A DNA stretch of 21,399 nucleotides from positions 1 through 21,399 of the forward strand of contig CAJTMY010000040.1 of assembly GCA_910577355.1 (NCBI GenBank), read 5' to 3'. Position 1 is the first letter of the stretch. Every line of letters begins with the position of its first letter. The stretch comes from an uncultured Muribaculaceae bacterium (GTDB lineage: Bacteria > Bacteroidota > Bacteroidia > Bacteroidales > Muribaculaceae). Positions 1 through 8,740 of this stretch are shown here, one piece after another. Position numbers and translations under genes: made by a program. The notes beneath the pieces were generated by a model. It did no database searches. It saw only the letters and a list, made by a program, of their open reading frames with translations, and was not told where the DNA came from.

Positions 1-125
1 TTACAATAGTGTAGCATACATGGTATTGTGAGGTATATGTAACATGTATGTGACAGATTTAACAATCGTGCAATGGGGATGCCGTGAACCGTGAAAACGG
101 ACTTTGAATGGCGGCGTTGTGGTGG

Positions 126-141
126 TCGCGGCAGGCCGCGA
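126..141. repeat. small GC-rich hairpin upstream of the GH20 gene
   Basis: TCGCGG (126-131) and CCGCGA (136-141) can pair around a four-base loop, and GCCCCTAC follows. There is no T-run, so it is not a terminator. It looks like a short palindromic intergenic repeat, but no second copy is seen in this window. The rest of 1-177 holds nothing else I can support. Confidence 0.3.
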
Positions 142-177
142 GCCCCTACGTCGGAGCAGGGCAGATTTCAATGAATA

Positions 178-209
178 TTTGTGGAGATGGGATTTTTTTC
201 GTAATTTCG
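178..209 (+). promoter_or_regulatory. candidate Bacteroidetes promoter of the GH20 gene
   Basis: TTTG at 178-181 is followed 20 bases later by TAATTTCG at 202-209, one mismatch from the TAnnTTTG -7 box. The spacing is the usual one for the Bacteroidetes primary sigma factor. Transcription would start near 215, leaving a leader of about 30 bases before the ATG at 247. Confidence 0.5.
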
Positions 210-246
210 ATTCGTCAATCACATTATCAAGAAAACACTAAATATC

Positions 247-1869
247 ATGAAAACCGTCTGCGCGGCCTTAACGGCTTTTGTAGCTGTAATATCTCTGTCG
301 GCAAAACCTCCTATTATAAGCATAATACCCGAACCCGTAGATGTCGTTGAGACCGGAGACAGCACATACAGATTGTCCCGAGGGGGAGCCATATCGATAT
401 CGGATAAGTCGATTGCCTTTGAAGCCGGGTATCTCTCCGACTATACCGACCGATATCTCGGTATACCTATGAATGTGGGCGAGAGCTCCGGCAAGACAGC
501 CGTGTCGTTAGTAAACATGAATAACGGCGAGGCATCGGGTGGCTACGTCCTTACAGTCGACGCCGATAATGGTGTGACTATCGAGGGCAACGATGCTGCC
601 GGGGTATTCTACGGTGTGCAGACGCTGATACAGATGCTGCCGACGCGCGCCGGGGTATTGCCAACGTTGCCCGAGGTTCGCATAACCGACTACCCGCGTT
701 TCGAGTACCGCGGCATGCATCTCGATGTGGCTCGGCATTTCTTCCCTGCGGAGTTCATAAAAAAATACATCGACTATCTGGCATTGCACAAGATAAACTA
801 TTTCCACTGGCATCTTACCGACGATCAGGGCTGGAGACTCGAATTGAAATGTTATCCCGAGCTGACGCAGATCGGCTCGAAGCGTGAGGGCGAGATACAG
901 GGGCTTTACCCGGGCAAGTATCAGGAACTGCCATACGGCGGCTACTACACACAAGACCAGGTGCGCGATGTGGTGCGCTATGCCGCCGAAAGACATATAA
1001 CCGTGGTGCCGGAAATCGACATCCCGGGGCACTGTATGGCTGTGTTGGCCACATTTCCGCAGTTCAGCACCACGCCCGACGAGCCCAAGAAATGCGCCTT
1101 GACGTGGGGGATCTACAACAAATTCAACAATGTACTGGCACCGACGCCCGAGGTGTTCGAGTTTCTGAAAAACGTATTCAGCGAGGTGTGCGATCTGTTT
1201 CCGGGGCAATACATCCACACCGGCGGTGACGAATGCGCCAAGCGATGGTGGCAGGAGAGCGAGGAGACACAGGAATTCATGCGCAAGCACGGGCTGCAGA
1301 ACGAGACCGAGCTGCAAAACCACTTTGTACACTATGTGCAGGATATAGTGGAAAGCAAGGGCAAGACTCTGGTAGCGTGGGAAGAAGTGCTGCAAGACGG
1401 AATATCGAAAGACTGCGTTATAATGAACTGGCGCCGCCCGAAGACAGGCCGAAAGGCTGTGCGCACGGGGCACAAGACGATATTCGCGTGCTCGGAGTGG
1501 TCGTACTTCAACATAAAGGAGAGCCGCCTGCAGCCCGGGATAGGTGCATTGGGACGCGCCCCGTTGTCGGTAGCCAAAGTCTACGACTACCAGATAGTGC
1601 CCGACTCGCTCACAGCCGGGCAGGAAGATCTTGTACTGGGCGCTGAGGCCTGCATATGGACGGAGTATATACCGACGACGTGGAAGGTGGAGACGTTCCT
1701 GCTGCCGCGTCTGTCGGCACTGGCCGAAAACCTGTGGACGCCCGAAGACAAGAAAGACCGCGAACGCTTCACGTCGAAAGTGGAGCGGCAGGCCGAGCGC
1801 TACGACCTGTGGGGCGCGAGGTACAACGACGCTTTTTTCCGCACCAACGACATAGACAGATACCGCTAA
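247..1869 (+). CDS. secreted beta-N-acetylhexosaminidase, glycoside hydrolase family 20
   Basis: The enzyme removes terminal beta-linked N-acetylglucosamine or N-acetylgalactosamine from glycans by substrate-assisted catalysis. Residues 1-19 form a signal peptide with a likely cut after SLSA, and no lipobox cysteine follows, so the protein is probably periplasmic. Residues about 25-140 resemble the GH20b domain. The TIM-barrel starts near 143 (DYPRFEYRGMHLDVARHFF), continues with HWHLTDDQGW (187-196), and carries the catalytic Asp-Glu pair D328-E329 in HTGGDE. The 540-residue length suits a single-domain family member. The ATG at 247 sits just downstream of a candidate promoter. Likely substrates are mucin or other host glycans, or peptidoglycan fragments; the sequence does not decide. 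The next gene, argS, has its own promoter, so this gene is probably transcribed alone. Confidence 0.95.
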   Translation: MKTVCAALTAFVAVISLSAKPPIISIIPEPVDVVETGDSTYRLSRGGAISISDKSIAFEAGYLSDYTDRYLGIPMNVGESSGKTAVSLVNMNNGEASGGYVLTVDADNGVTIEGNDAAGVFYGVQTLIQMLPTRAGVLPTLPEVRITDYPRFEYRGMHLDVARHFFPAEFIKKYIDYLALHKINYFHWHLTDDQGWRLELKCYPELTQIGSKREGEIQGLYPGKYQELPYGGYYTQDQVRDVVRYAAERHITVVPEIDIPGHCMAVLATFPQFSTTPDEPKKCALTWGIYNKFNNVLAPTPEVFEFLKNVFSEVCDLFPGQYIHTGGDECAKRWWQESEETQEFMRKHGLQNETELQNHFVHYVQDIVESKGKTLVAWEEVLQDGISKDCVIMNWRRPKTGRKAVRTGHKTIFACSEWSYFNIKESRLQPGIGALGRAPLSVAKVYDYQIVPDSLTAGQEDLVLGAEACIWTEYIPTTWKVETFLLPRLSALAENLWTPEDKKDRERFTSKVERQAERYDLWGARYNDAFFRTNDIDRYR

Positions 1870-1949
1870 GGGCGGTTTTGCCGCGTCGTGAATTTTTTGT
1901 AACGTTGGCTGCGCCAAAGATACTCATGCTCGGCAAAACTAAAATAAAT

Positions 1950-1981
1950 TTTGTTTTGCTCTCGACTTATTCGTATCTTTG
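1950..1981 (+). promoter_or_regulatory. promoter of argS
   Basis: TTTG at 1950-1953 and TATCTTTG at 1974-1981 are exact Bacteroidetes -33 and -7 boxes with 20 bases between them. The -7 box covers the upstream in-frame TTG at 1979, so translation cannot begin there; this supports the ATG at 2003. The leader would be about 15 bases. Confidence 0.8.
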
Positions 1982-2002
1982 TGCCCTAAAATCAAAAGGA
2001 AT

Positions 2003-3793
2003 ATGTCAGTAGATAAGATAATATCGGCGGCTGTGAGCCGCGCAGTAAAGGAGCTGTACGGCATCGACACGCCTGCGGAGTCGATCGTGCCGCAGGCCAC
2101 ACGCAAGGAGTTTGAAGGCAATATGACCATCGTGGTGTTTCCATGGGTGAAGGCCGCCCGCAAGAGTCCCGAGGCGGTTGGCGCCGAGATAGGCGCGTGG
2201 CTCGAGGCCAACGAACCGGCTGTGGCTCGCTACAATGTGGTGAAGGGCTTCCTTAATCTGGTGATAGAGCCGACATTCTGGAACGGCGTGCTCGCATCGA
2301 TCGCCGCCGACAAGGACTACGGATTCCGGAAGGCCGACGAAAACTCGCCGCTCGTGATGGTGGAGTATTCGTCGCCCAACACCAACAAGCCCCTTCATCT
2401 GGGCCACGTGCGCAACAATCTGCTGGGCTATTCGCTCGCCGAGATACTGAAAGCCTGCGGCAACCGGGTGGTGAAGACCAACATCGTGAACGACCGCGGC
2501 ATACATATATGCAAGTCGATGCTCGCATGGCAGAAGTGGGGCGACGGCGCCACTCCCGAGAGCGCGGGCGTGAAGGGCGACCATCTTATCGGCGACTACT
2601 ATGTGGCCTTCGACAAGCACTACCGCGAGGAGGTGCGGCAGCTGATGGACGAGAATGGCATGAGCAAGGAGGAGGCCGAGGCGGCCTCGCCTCTGATGGC
2701 CGAGGCCCGCGACATGCTGCGCCGCTGGGAGGCCGGCGACAAAGAGGTGCGCGGCCTGTGGGAGATGATGAACGGCTGGGTGTATGACGGCTTCGGCGAG
2801 ACATACAAGCGTATGGGCGTGGACTTCGACAAGATATATTACGAGTCGCAGACATATCTCGAGGGCAAGGAGAAAGTGCTCGAAGGCCTCGAGAAGGGCA
2901 TCATGTACCGCAAGGAAGACGGCTCGGTATGGGCCGACCTCACGGCCGACGGGCTCGACCACAAGCTGCTGCTGCGCTCCGACGGCACATCGGTGTACAT
3001 GACACAGGACATCGGCACGGCCAAAATGCGCTTTGCCGACTATCCCATCGACAAGATGATATATGTGGTGGGCAACGAACAGAACTACCACTTCCAGGTG
3101 CTGTCGCTGCTGCTCGACAAGCTCGGTTTCAAATGGGGCAAGGACTTGGTGCACTTCTCGTACGGAATGGTGGAGCTGCCCTCGGGCAAGATGAAGAGCC
3201 GCGAGGGTACGGTGGTCGACGCCGACGACCTGATGGAGTCGATGGTGCGCGACGCGCGCCGTGTATCGGACGAGATGGGCAAGATACAGGGCATGAACGA
3301 TGCCGAGAAGAATGCCGTGGCCGAAATAGTTGGCCTGGGGGCGCTGAAATACTTCCTGCTCAAGGTCGACCCGCGCAAGAACATGATGTTCAACCCCGAG
3401 GAATCGATAGACTTCAACGGCAACACGGGGCCTTTCATACAGTATGCCTATGCGCGCATGCGCTCGGTGCTGCGGCGCGCCGCCGAGGCCGGCCACACCG
3501 CAGGTGACTATTCACAGGTGACTCCCGGCGAACGTGAGATAGCGCTGATACAGCGCCTTACCGATTTTCCGTCGACCGTGGCCGAGGCCGGGCGCTCGTA
3601 CTCGCCGGCTCTGATAGCCAACTATGCCTACGATCTGGTGAAAGAATATAACCAGTTCTACCACGACTGCCCGATACTGCGCGAGGAGGATGCGGCCAAG
3701 CTGTCGCTGCGCCTCGAGCTTACCGAGGTGACTGCCCGTACGGTGGCTGCCGCCATGGGTCTGCTCGGCATCCGCGTGCCCGAAAGGATGTGA
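2003..3793 (+). CDS. argS: arginyl-tRNA synthetase
   Basis: A cytoplasmic class I aminoacyl-tRNA synthetase that charges tRNA-Arg with arginine using ATP. From the ATG at 2003 it has 596 residues, normal for the family. Residues about 1-90 form the N-terminal tRNA-recognition domain. The HIGH signature appears as HLGH (132-135) within NTNKPLHLGHVRNN. The second ATP-binding motif, a KMSKS variant, is KMKSR (396-400) followed by EGTVVDADDL. The C-terminal DALR-type anticodon-binding domain runs from about 470 to the final GIRVPERM. An in-frame TTG lies 24 bases upstream but inside the promoter, and AAAGGA precedes the ATG. The gene is intact and very GC-rich. It is an essential housekeeping gene, probably transcribed alone. 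Confidence 0.98.
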   Translation: MSVDKIISAAVSRAVKELYGIDTPAESIVPQATRKEFEGNMTIVVFPWVKAARKSPEAVGAEIGAWLEANEPAVARYNVVKGFLNLVIEPTFWNGVLASIAADKDYGFRKADENSPLVMVEYSSPNTNKPLHLGHVRNNLLGYSLAEILKACGNRVVKTNIVNDRGIHICKSMLAWQKWGDGATPESAGVKGDHLIGDYYVAFDKHYREEVRQLMDENGMSKEEAEAASPLMAEARDMLRRWEAGDKEVRGLWEMMNGWVYDGFGETYKRMGVDFDKIYYESQTYLEGKEKVLEGLEKGIMYRKEDGSVWADLTADGLDHKLLLRSDGTSVYMTQDIGTAKMRFADYPIDKMIYVVGNEQNYHFQVLSLLLDKLGFKWGKDLVHFSYGMVELPSGKMKSREGTVVDADDLMESMVRDARRVSDEMGKIQGMNDAEKNAVAEIVGLGALKYFLLKVDPRKNMMFNPEESIDFNGNTGPFIQYAYARMRSVLRRAAEAGHTAGDYSQVTPGEREIALIQRLTDFPSTVAEAGRSYSPALIANYAYDLVKEYNQFYHDCPILREEDAAKLSLRLELTEVTARTVAAAMGLLGIRVPERM

Positions 3794-3811
3794 TTATGCG
3801 TGTCCGCATAA
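3794..3811 (+). other. hairpin directly after argS
   Basis: TTATGCG (3794-3800) pairs with CGCATAA (3805-3811) around a TGTC loop, starting right after the argS stop codon. No T-run follows, so it is at best a weak terminator or an mRNA-end stabiliser. Confidence 0.35.
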
Positions 3812-3875
3812 ACCTTCGGGCTCGTCGAATGTCTTATATATCATGACACTCTCTCTAATTCTTTAAAATCAAAAT

Positions 3876-4586
3876 ATGAATTACGACGTAAACAATTACA
3901 ATTCGTACACCGGAGCGTCGACCTTGCAGTCGACCGTGGCCTCGGCCATGAAGAAAGTGTACGTGAAGATGACAATCGCACTTCTCGTCACCGCCCTGGT
4001 GGCTCTTTTCTGCTCCACCAATCAGGCTTTCATCCAGTTTTATGTGGCCAACCGCTGGTTCATGTGGGCCATGCTTATCCTCGAGCTCGGCATGGTATTC
4101 GGCATCTCGGCCGGCATCACCAAGCTTTCGTCGCCTACGGCCACGGGGCTGTTCTATCTGTTTGCGGTAGTCAACGGCCTGATGCTCACGCCCATATTTC
4201 TTGTATACACCATGACGTCGATAGCCAAAACGTTCTTTATCACCGCCGGCACGTTCGGCGCGATGAGTATCTTCGGCTACACGACCAACCAGGATCTCAC
4301 CAAGATAGGCAACATACTGTTCATGGCGCTGATAGGCCTTGTCATCGCGTCGGTGGTGAATATCTTCACCCAAAGCTCGACAATGGACTGGATAATCTCG
4401 ATAGCCGGCGTGATAATCTTCGTGGGCCTCACCGCCTGGGACACTCAGCAGATAAAGCGTATGGCGCAGATGATGCCCGCCGAGCAGACCGGCCGCCTTG
4501 CCACACTGGGCGCGCTGAGTCTGTATCTCGACTTCATCAACCTGTTCCTCTACCTGCTCAGATTCTTCGGATCGTCAAGAGACTGA
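3876..4586 (+). CDS. Bax inhibitor-1/YccA family membrane protein
   Basis: A multi-pass inner-membrane protein of the BI-1 (TMBIM) family, 236 residues, typical length. About seven hydrophobic segments follow a soluble N-terminus of about 30 residues. The family signature near the C-terminus is clear: VGLTAWDTQQIKRM (Asp at 189), then LYLDFINLFLYLLRFFG (Asp at 219). In the characterised Bacillus homologue YetJ, two such acidic residues form a pH-sensitive calcium-leak gate; whether D189 and D219 do the same here is inference. Bacterial members often relate to membrane-protein quality control through FtsH. No clear promoter box was found in the 82-base gap after argS. A good terminator follows at 4599-4636. 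Confidence 0.93.
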   Translation: MNYDVNNYNSYTGASTLQSTVASAMKKVYVKMTIALLVTALVALFCSTNQAFIQFYVANRWFMWAMLILELGMVFGISAGITKLSSPTATGLFYLFAVVNGLMLTPIFLVYTMTSIAKTFFITAGTFGAMSIFGYTTNQDLTKIGNILFMALIGLVIASVVNIFTQSSTMDWIISIAGVIIFVGLTAWDTQQIKRMAQMMPAEQTGRLATLGALSLYLDFINLFLYLLRFFGSSRD

Positions 4587-4598
4587 GACATTCTTACC

Positions 4599-4636
4599 CG
4601 TAAACGCGCTTTTAGATGACAAAAGGCGCGTTTACG
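4599..4636 (+). terminator. hairpin terminator between the BI-1 and MATE genes
   Basis: CGTAAACGCGC with following Ts (4599-4613) pairs with AAAAGGCGCGTTTACG (4621-4636) around a short loop, with one bulged G. The stem is long and GC-rich, but no T-run follows on the + strand. The flanking T and A tracts inside the stem are typical of intrinsic terminators. Confidence 0.6.
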
Positions 4637-4683
4637 GAGGTTATGTGGTTATAAGGCCAAGTCATTAATTCACATTCAGTAAT

Positions 4684-6018
4684 ATGCTACAACGCATGCG
4701 GGCGTTTGTGCCCGCGTATGTCGACCTTATCAAGCTGGGGCTGCCGATACTGGTGGCTCAGCTTGGTTTTATTGTGGTGGGATTCGCCGACAACATAATG
4801 GTGGGGCACTATTCGACCGAGGCTTTGGCGTCGGCATCGTTTGTGAACAATCTGTTCAACGTGGCGATGTTCTGCTGCATAGGCTTCACCTACGGCCTGC
4901 TGCCGCTTGCCGGCGCGCTCTTCGGCCGCGGCGAGCACGAGCGCATAGGAGCGCTCACCCGCACGGCGCTATGGCTCAACACACTGTATACCATATTAGT
5001 GCTCGGAGTGATGACGGTGATCTACTTCAATGTAGAGCGACTGGGACAACCCGTCGAGCTGATTCCGCTAATCAAGCCCTACTATATCCTTGCCCTCATA
5101 GGTATGGTGCCCGTTGCTGTGTTCAACGTGTTCGCCCAATGGAGCTATTCGATCAACAATACGGCACTGCCGATGTGGATAATCCTGGGCACCAACGTAT
5201 TGAACATCGCCGGCAACTACGCACTGATATACGGCCACTGGGGCATGCCCGAATTGGGTCTGTTCGGAGCCGGCCTCAGCACCCTCGCTGCCCGTGTCGT
5301 CGGCCCGATGGCCATGCTGTGCGTGCTACTGTGCGTACGGCGGTTCGCAGCCTACCGCAAGGGCATGCTGCACGGCTGTTCTCGCCGGGGCGATGTGAGG
5401 CTGCTTTGGCGCACATCGCTGCCCGTGTCGATGCAGATGACATTCGAGAGCGGCTCGTTTACCGCCGCAGCTGTCTTCGTGGGATGGCTCGGGGCCGTAC
5501 CTTTGGCAGCCTTTCAGGTGTGCGTGATAGTGGGCATGCTCGGCTTCTGCCTGTATTACAGCATAGGGAGCGCAGTGGCCGTGAAGGTGGCCAACGCCGC
5601 CGGCGAGGGCTCGAAGGCCGGCATGCGGCATATGGCATGGGCAGGCTATCATGTGATGTTGGCGCTCATGACCGTGTCGTGCACGATATTCGTAGCCGGA
5701 GGGCGGCATCTGATGGGGGCATTCTCCAACGACCCGGCTGTGATAACGCTTGCCACATCGCTGCTGCTGCCGCTGGTGGTGTATCAGCTCGGCGACGCCA
5801 CGCAGATAACGTTTGCCAACGCGCTGCGCGGTACCTCGCACGTGATGCCGATGCTGTGGATAGCCTTTGTGAGCTATATCGTGATAGGGGTGCCGGCCAC
5901 GTATCTGATGTGTTTTCCGGCGGGCATGGAGACATACGGGGTGATACTTAGCTTCTCGGTGTCGCTGTTCATCGCGGCGGGTCTGTTCCTGCGCTCGTTC
6001 CTGAAAGTGACACGATAA
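4684..6018 (+). CDS. MATE family multidrug/toxin exporter
   Basis: An inner-membrane antiporter that expels organic cations, drugs or metabolites using a sodium or proton gradient. It has 444 residues, the usual size, with about twelve hydrophobic segments in two similar halves. The first half carries the MATE-like stretch GFADNIMVGHYSTEALASAS (about 33-52), and the second half has the matching segment around FQVCVIVGMLGFCLYYSIGS. The start is the ATG at 4684, followed by a short basic N-terminus. The substrate cannot be read from sequence; it could be a NorM- or DinF-like member. No convincing promoter was seen in 4638-4683, so it may be read through from upstream. Confidence 0.93.
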   Translation: MLQRMRAFVPAYVDLIKLGLPILVAQLGFIVVGFADNIMVGHYSTEALASASFVNNLFNVAMFCCIGFTYGLLPLAGALFGRGEHERIGALTRTALWLNTLYTILVLGVMTVIYFNVERLGQPVELIPLIKPYYILALIGMVPVAVFNVFAQWSYSINNTALPMWIILGTNVLNIAGNYALIYGHWGMPELGLFGAGLSTLAARVVGPMAMLCVLLCVRRFAAYRKGMLHGCSRRGDVRLLWRTSLPVSMQMTFESGSFTAAAVFVGWLGAVPLAAFQVCVIVGMLGFCLYYSIGSAVAVKVANAAGEGSKAGMRHMAWAGYHVMLALMTVSCTIFVAGGRHLMGAFSNDPAVITLATSLLLPLVVYQLGDATQITFANALRGTSHVMPMLWIAFVSYIVIGVPATYLMCFPAGMETYGVILSFSVSLFIAAGLFLRSFLKVTR

Positions 6019-6044
6019 ATTACACCAATAAGCAATTTCTATTA

Positions 6045-6074
6045 CCGTTTTGCGTCAAAACATAAGTAAAACGG
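6045..6074 (+). terminator. weak candidate terminator after the MATE gene
   Basis: CCGTTTT (6045-6051) pairs with AAAACGG (6068-6074) around a 16-base loop, 27 bases after the MATE stop codon. The stem is short and no T-run follows. The rest of 6019-6135 is AT-rich with nothing else recognisable. Confidence 0.3.
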
Positions 6075-6135
6075 CAACACGCATCTATTATAAATGTTAA
6101 ATTATTTTAAATACAAGATTTTTTAGCACCGAATT

Positions 6136-6166
6136 GTTGTGTTTTTTAAAATATTTTGTATATTTG
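6136..6166 (+). promoter_or_regulatory. promoter of the C10 protease gene
   Basis: TATATTTG at 6159-6166 is an exact -7 box. GTTG at 6136-6139, 19 bases upstream, is a degenerate -33 box. Transcription would begin near 6172, downstream of the in-frame TTG at 6134, so the true start codon must be the later ATG at 6230. The leader is about 58 bases and AT-rich. Confidence 0.65.
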
Positions 6167-6229
6167 CAGCATGATATAATACCTAAGTCTAAATATAACC
6201 CACCATTAACCAGCCATTTATATCAATCC

Positions 6230-7660
6230 ATGAAATATTTATCATTTATAGCATTGCTAATCATTTTCTTTGCAACGAGTTGTCAGTCCAATGACAGTTG
6301 CCTTTTAATCGGCGATGAGCCATTAGATACAACCTTATCATCTTCTTCAAACCAAAAAGTTACAGATGATGTTAATGCCCAAGAAGTTAAGAATATTCTA
6401 AGCCATATTTTCAACAAAAAAGCAAACGGGAGATCTAATGAAGGATATAGTATATCTTTGCTAAAAGATAAAGATGACAAAGACCGCATAATATGTATAA
6501 ACTACTATAACAACGGTGGCTTTGCGCTTATTAGTGCAGAGAAAACATATCAGCCAATCCTCGCCTATGCTGATAAAGGTAATTTTATTTGGGGAGAAAA
6601 CTGTCCCGGAGCGCTTCAAGATTGGATGGATTATACAATGCACGATATCGCAGATTCGGAATCACTGCCGACTGATTCTTTAGCTAAAATTGCAATGCAG
6701 TGGCGTCGATATGAGGATACTCCGGCACCTCTTGTTTATGATTATCCCGAAGACCACAGCCAACTTAAAAATATGACATGGGAAGAGTACATGGAGTGCT
6801 CCCGAAAGATGATGGATAGCATTAATATATGGAACGCGAACGGATATCGTGTCTACGCCATAGATGACTATACCGGAACGACATCATTGGGAGATAAAGA
6901 TGCCATAGCCACATATGTGCAAGGCCGCATATATCCATATTATATGGACGACTATTGGGCAGTTACACTAATCGTAGAAAAAGAGTTTGACAAAGGCTAT
7001 GGGAAAGGCAGTGTTATAAAAACCGATTGGGAACAAGAGAATGGATTTAACGAAGTTTTCTATGGCTTTAATTTTAATGCAAACGACGTGATTCAATACC
7101 CAGTAGGTTGTGGAGCTATAGCTCTTGGCCAACTAATGTATTATTATCGTTATCCAACAACATTCAGTTGGGATTCAATGGTTTTAAAAGGGCCGGGTAA
7201 TACAATCACGTCAAATTTCTTGTATGATGTATATACAAAAATTCAATCAAAAATGGATGACTATGAATTAAAAACACATACATATCCTGATAAATTGTAC
7301 AGTGGCATAGTAGCCTACGGCTATCAATGCGAAGTAATTCAACCAACTATTACGAGCACTATTAATCTCGTCGAGAAGAGTCCTTTACTTATGTTAAGTT
7401 TTTTAAATGGCAAGGACGGCCACGCATGGATATTGGACGGCGGTGGAGGCGGTACTACGGATACTTATACTGAGATCTGGAGTTTCGACTATAACAAAGA
7501 CTTTGTGAAATTTCACTCCGATGAAACTCATTCATCAACTCGATATTATTATATCAACTGGGGTTGGGGTAAAAATAATGGATATTATAAAAGCCTCGTA
7601 CCAGATGGGTATAATTCAAACAGTTTATTCTTAGCATATAAAATAACGCCAAATATTTAA
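6230..7660 (+). CDS. C10 (streptopain-like) cysteine protease, lipoprotein
   Basis: A secreted papain-fold cysteine protease of the streptopain (SpeB) family, 476 residues from the ATG at 6230. The N-terminus is a lipoprotein signal ending FFATSC (Cys18). Residues about 65-130 form a Spi-type propeptide, with GGFALISAEKTYQPILAYAD matching the family pattern; in relatives it keeps the enzyme inactive until cleaved. The catalytic domain has Cys294 in PVGCGAIALGQLMYYYRYP, His398 in GHAWILDGG, and the structural NWGWG at 443-447. All key residues are present, so it should be active. The gene is clearly more AT-rich than its neighbours, which suggests transfer. Two bases separate it from the next lipoprotein gene, implying one transcript. 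Bacteroides relatives (Bfp proteases) are often paired with inhibitor genes. Confidence 0.92.
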   Translation: MKYLSFIALLIIFFATSCQSNDSCLLIGDEPLDTTLSSSSNQKVTDDVNAQEVKNILSHIFNKKANGRSNEGYSISLLKDKDDKDRIICINYYNNGGFALISAEKTYQPILAYADKGNFIWGENCPGALQDWMDYTMHDIADSESLPTDSLAKIAMQWRRYEDTPAPLVYDYPEDHSQLKNMTWEEYMECSRKMMDSINIWNANGYRVYAIDDYTGTTSLGDKDAIATYVQGRIYPYYMDDYWAVTLIVEKEFDKGYGKGSVIKTDWEQENGFNEVFYGFNFNANDVIQYPVGCGAIALGQLMYYYRYPTTFSWDSMVLKGPGNTITSNFLYDVYTKIQSKMDDYELKTHTYPDKLYSGIVAYGYQCEVIQPTITSTINLVEKSPLLMLSFLNGKDGHAWILDGGGGGTTDTYTEIWSFDYNKDFVKFHSDETHSSTRYYYINWGWGKNNGYYKSLVPDGYNSNSLFLAYKITPNI

Positions 7661-7662
7661 CC

Positions 7663-8526
7663 ATGAAACTGAATATAACCAAATACCTGGCAAAAGCGGC
7701 CGTCGTGATGCTGGTGGCGATGTGCTCGTGCTCGGCCGATGAAGATGCACAGGACATTACGGATGGAAAGATTGATTTCACGTCCATTGATCAACTTGCG
7801 ACAGAGAGCTGCTCGTACATGGAGGTTGATTTCGAGGAGACCTGCATGGATTATGAGTCTTATATAGCCGGTTCGGACGAATGGCAGCCGGCACCATTGG
7901 CTTTTCCGGGTCACAGCTATGATCAATCTTTCATAATTGCGAATGGCCGCTATATCTCGCCGATGGCGCTATTGAACACCACTTATGGTTGGTCGCGGCT
8001 CTACTGGCCGTGGAAGGCGTATTGCAAGGAAACCGGCTATGACAAGACTATCTGTATCGGCAAAAAAATTTCGGTCGACAAGCAGGAACCGTCAATGTGG
8101 TTTGGTGACTTGAAAAATTTCGATGATCTGGAGGAATATTTTTATGACGGCGATGGCTCGGCACAAAGACGACTTCACCATCTGACATCAGTTTATCTTA
8201 TACACTTTGCGAGTGACAAGTATCTGAAATTGTCAAGATTAGGAGTGCGATACACAACAGACGAGAATCATAAGCCCACGAATATGACGGTACACAAATA
8301 CATCTATGTGTACAAGAAAGATAAGGCCGACAAAAAGATACTCGATAAAATGGCTGTCTACGACTCTGAACTCGAAGCCAAACTTGACATGATAAATATG
8401 ATGCGCGGCTATTTTGGCAACACAGTCGACGTAAACAAATATCTCGACCCGGAAGATCAGGTCAAGGAATCGATAATCGACTTTGATAAGATAGAGCAGG
8501 ACATCCGCGCCGGACGGATTCACTAA
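7663..8526 (+). CDS. unrecognised lipoprotein, probable partner of the C10 protease
   Basis: I do not recognise this 287-residue protein. Its N-terminus is a lipoprotein signal (LAKAAVVMLVAMCSC, lipid cysteine probably Cys23) followed by the acidic SADEDAQD, which favours surface export in Bacteroidetes. The rest is soluble, with many aromatic and acidic residues, a segment rich in Trp and Tyr near 105-125, and a charged helical C-terminal third. No catalytic motif is obvious. It begins two bases after the protease stop codon, so the two are almost certainly co-transcribed and probably act together. Since C10 proteases in Bacteroides and Streptococcus often come with dedicated inhibitors, an inhibitor or substrate-binding role is plausible, but this rests on position only. 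Its base composition is closer to the GC-rich host than that of the protease. Confidence 0.75.
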   Translation: MKLNITKYLAKAAVVMLVAMCSCSADEDAQDITDGKIDFTSIDQLATESCSYMEVDFEETCMDYESYIAGSDEWQPAPLAFPGHSYDQSFIIANGRYISPMALLNTTYGWSRLYWPWKAYCKETGYDKTICIGKKISVDKQEPSMWFGDLKNFDDLEEYFYDGDGSAQRRLHHLTSVYLIHFASDKYLKLSRLGVRYTTDENHKPTNMTVHKYIYVYKKDKADKKILDKMAVYDSELEAKLDMINMMRGYFGNTVDVNKYLDPEDQVKESIIDFDKIEQDIRAGRIH

Positions 8527-8552
8527 GGACTTATTAAACAGGCCAAACGAAT

Positions 8553-8587
8553 ATAAGCAGGTCGGGCTGATGCACGATTCTGCTTAT
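8553..8587 (+). terminator. candidate terminator after the protease-partner unit
   Basis: ATAAGCAG (8553-8560) pairs with CTGCTTAT (8580-8587). The 19-base loop can extend the stem through TCGGGC and GCACGA with one mismatch. TTACTTAT follows rather than a clean T-run. It lies 27 bases after the stop codon, a fitting place to end the two-gene transcript. Confidence 0.45.
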
Positions 8588-8740
8588 TTACTTATATAGC
8601 AGCGTACACACAAAGCGATCCCGTGGGTCTGTTCCTGCACGCGAGGCGATAATTGATAGAATTTCAGGGAGGCGCAGCCCGTGTAATGTGGTTCAAATAA
8701 ATAGACCGAACACTTACAAAAAAGGGCGTGCGCATATTGC

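Noticed and set aside
1..222. 73-codon open frame on the - strand at the left edge
   Set aside because: Low-complexity Arg/Thr/Pro content, no start signal, and it covers the candidate promoter of the GH20 gene.
508..1917. 469-codon open frame on the - strand opposite the GH20 gene
   Set aside because: Antisense shadow of a GC-rich gene; its His/Val/Leu/Arg-rich translation resembles no protein, whereas the + strand has all GH20 motifs.
1979..2002. TTG start giving argS eight extra residues
   Set aside because: The TTG lies in the -7 promoter box, so it would not be transcribed.
2006..3496. 496-codon open frame on the - strand opposite argS
   Set aside because: Same codon-bias shadow; argS on the + strand is complete.
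6134..6229. TTG start extending the C10 protease by 32 residues
   Set aside because: It lies upstream of the -7 box at 6159-6166, and the lipoprotein signal begins at the ATG at 6230.
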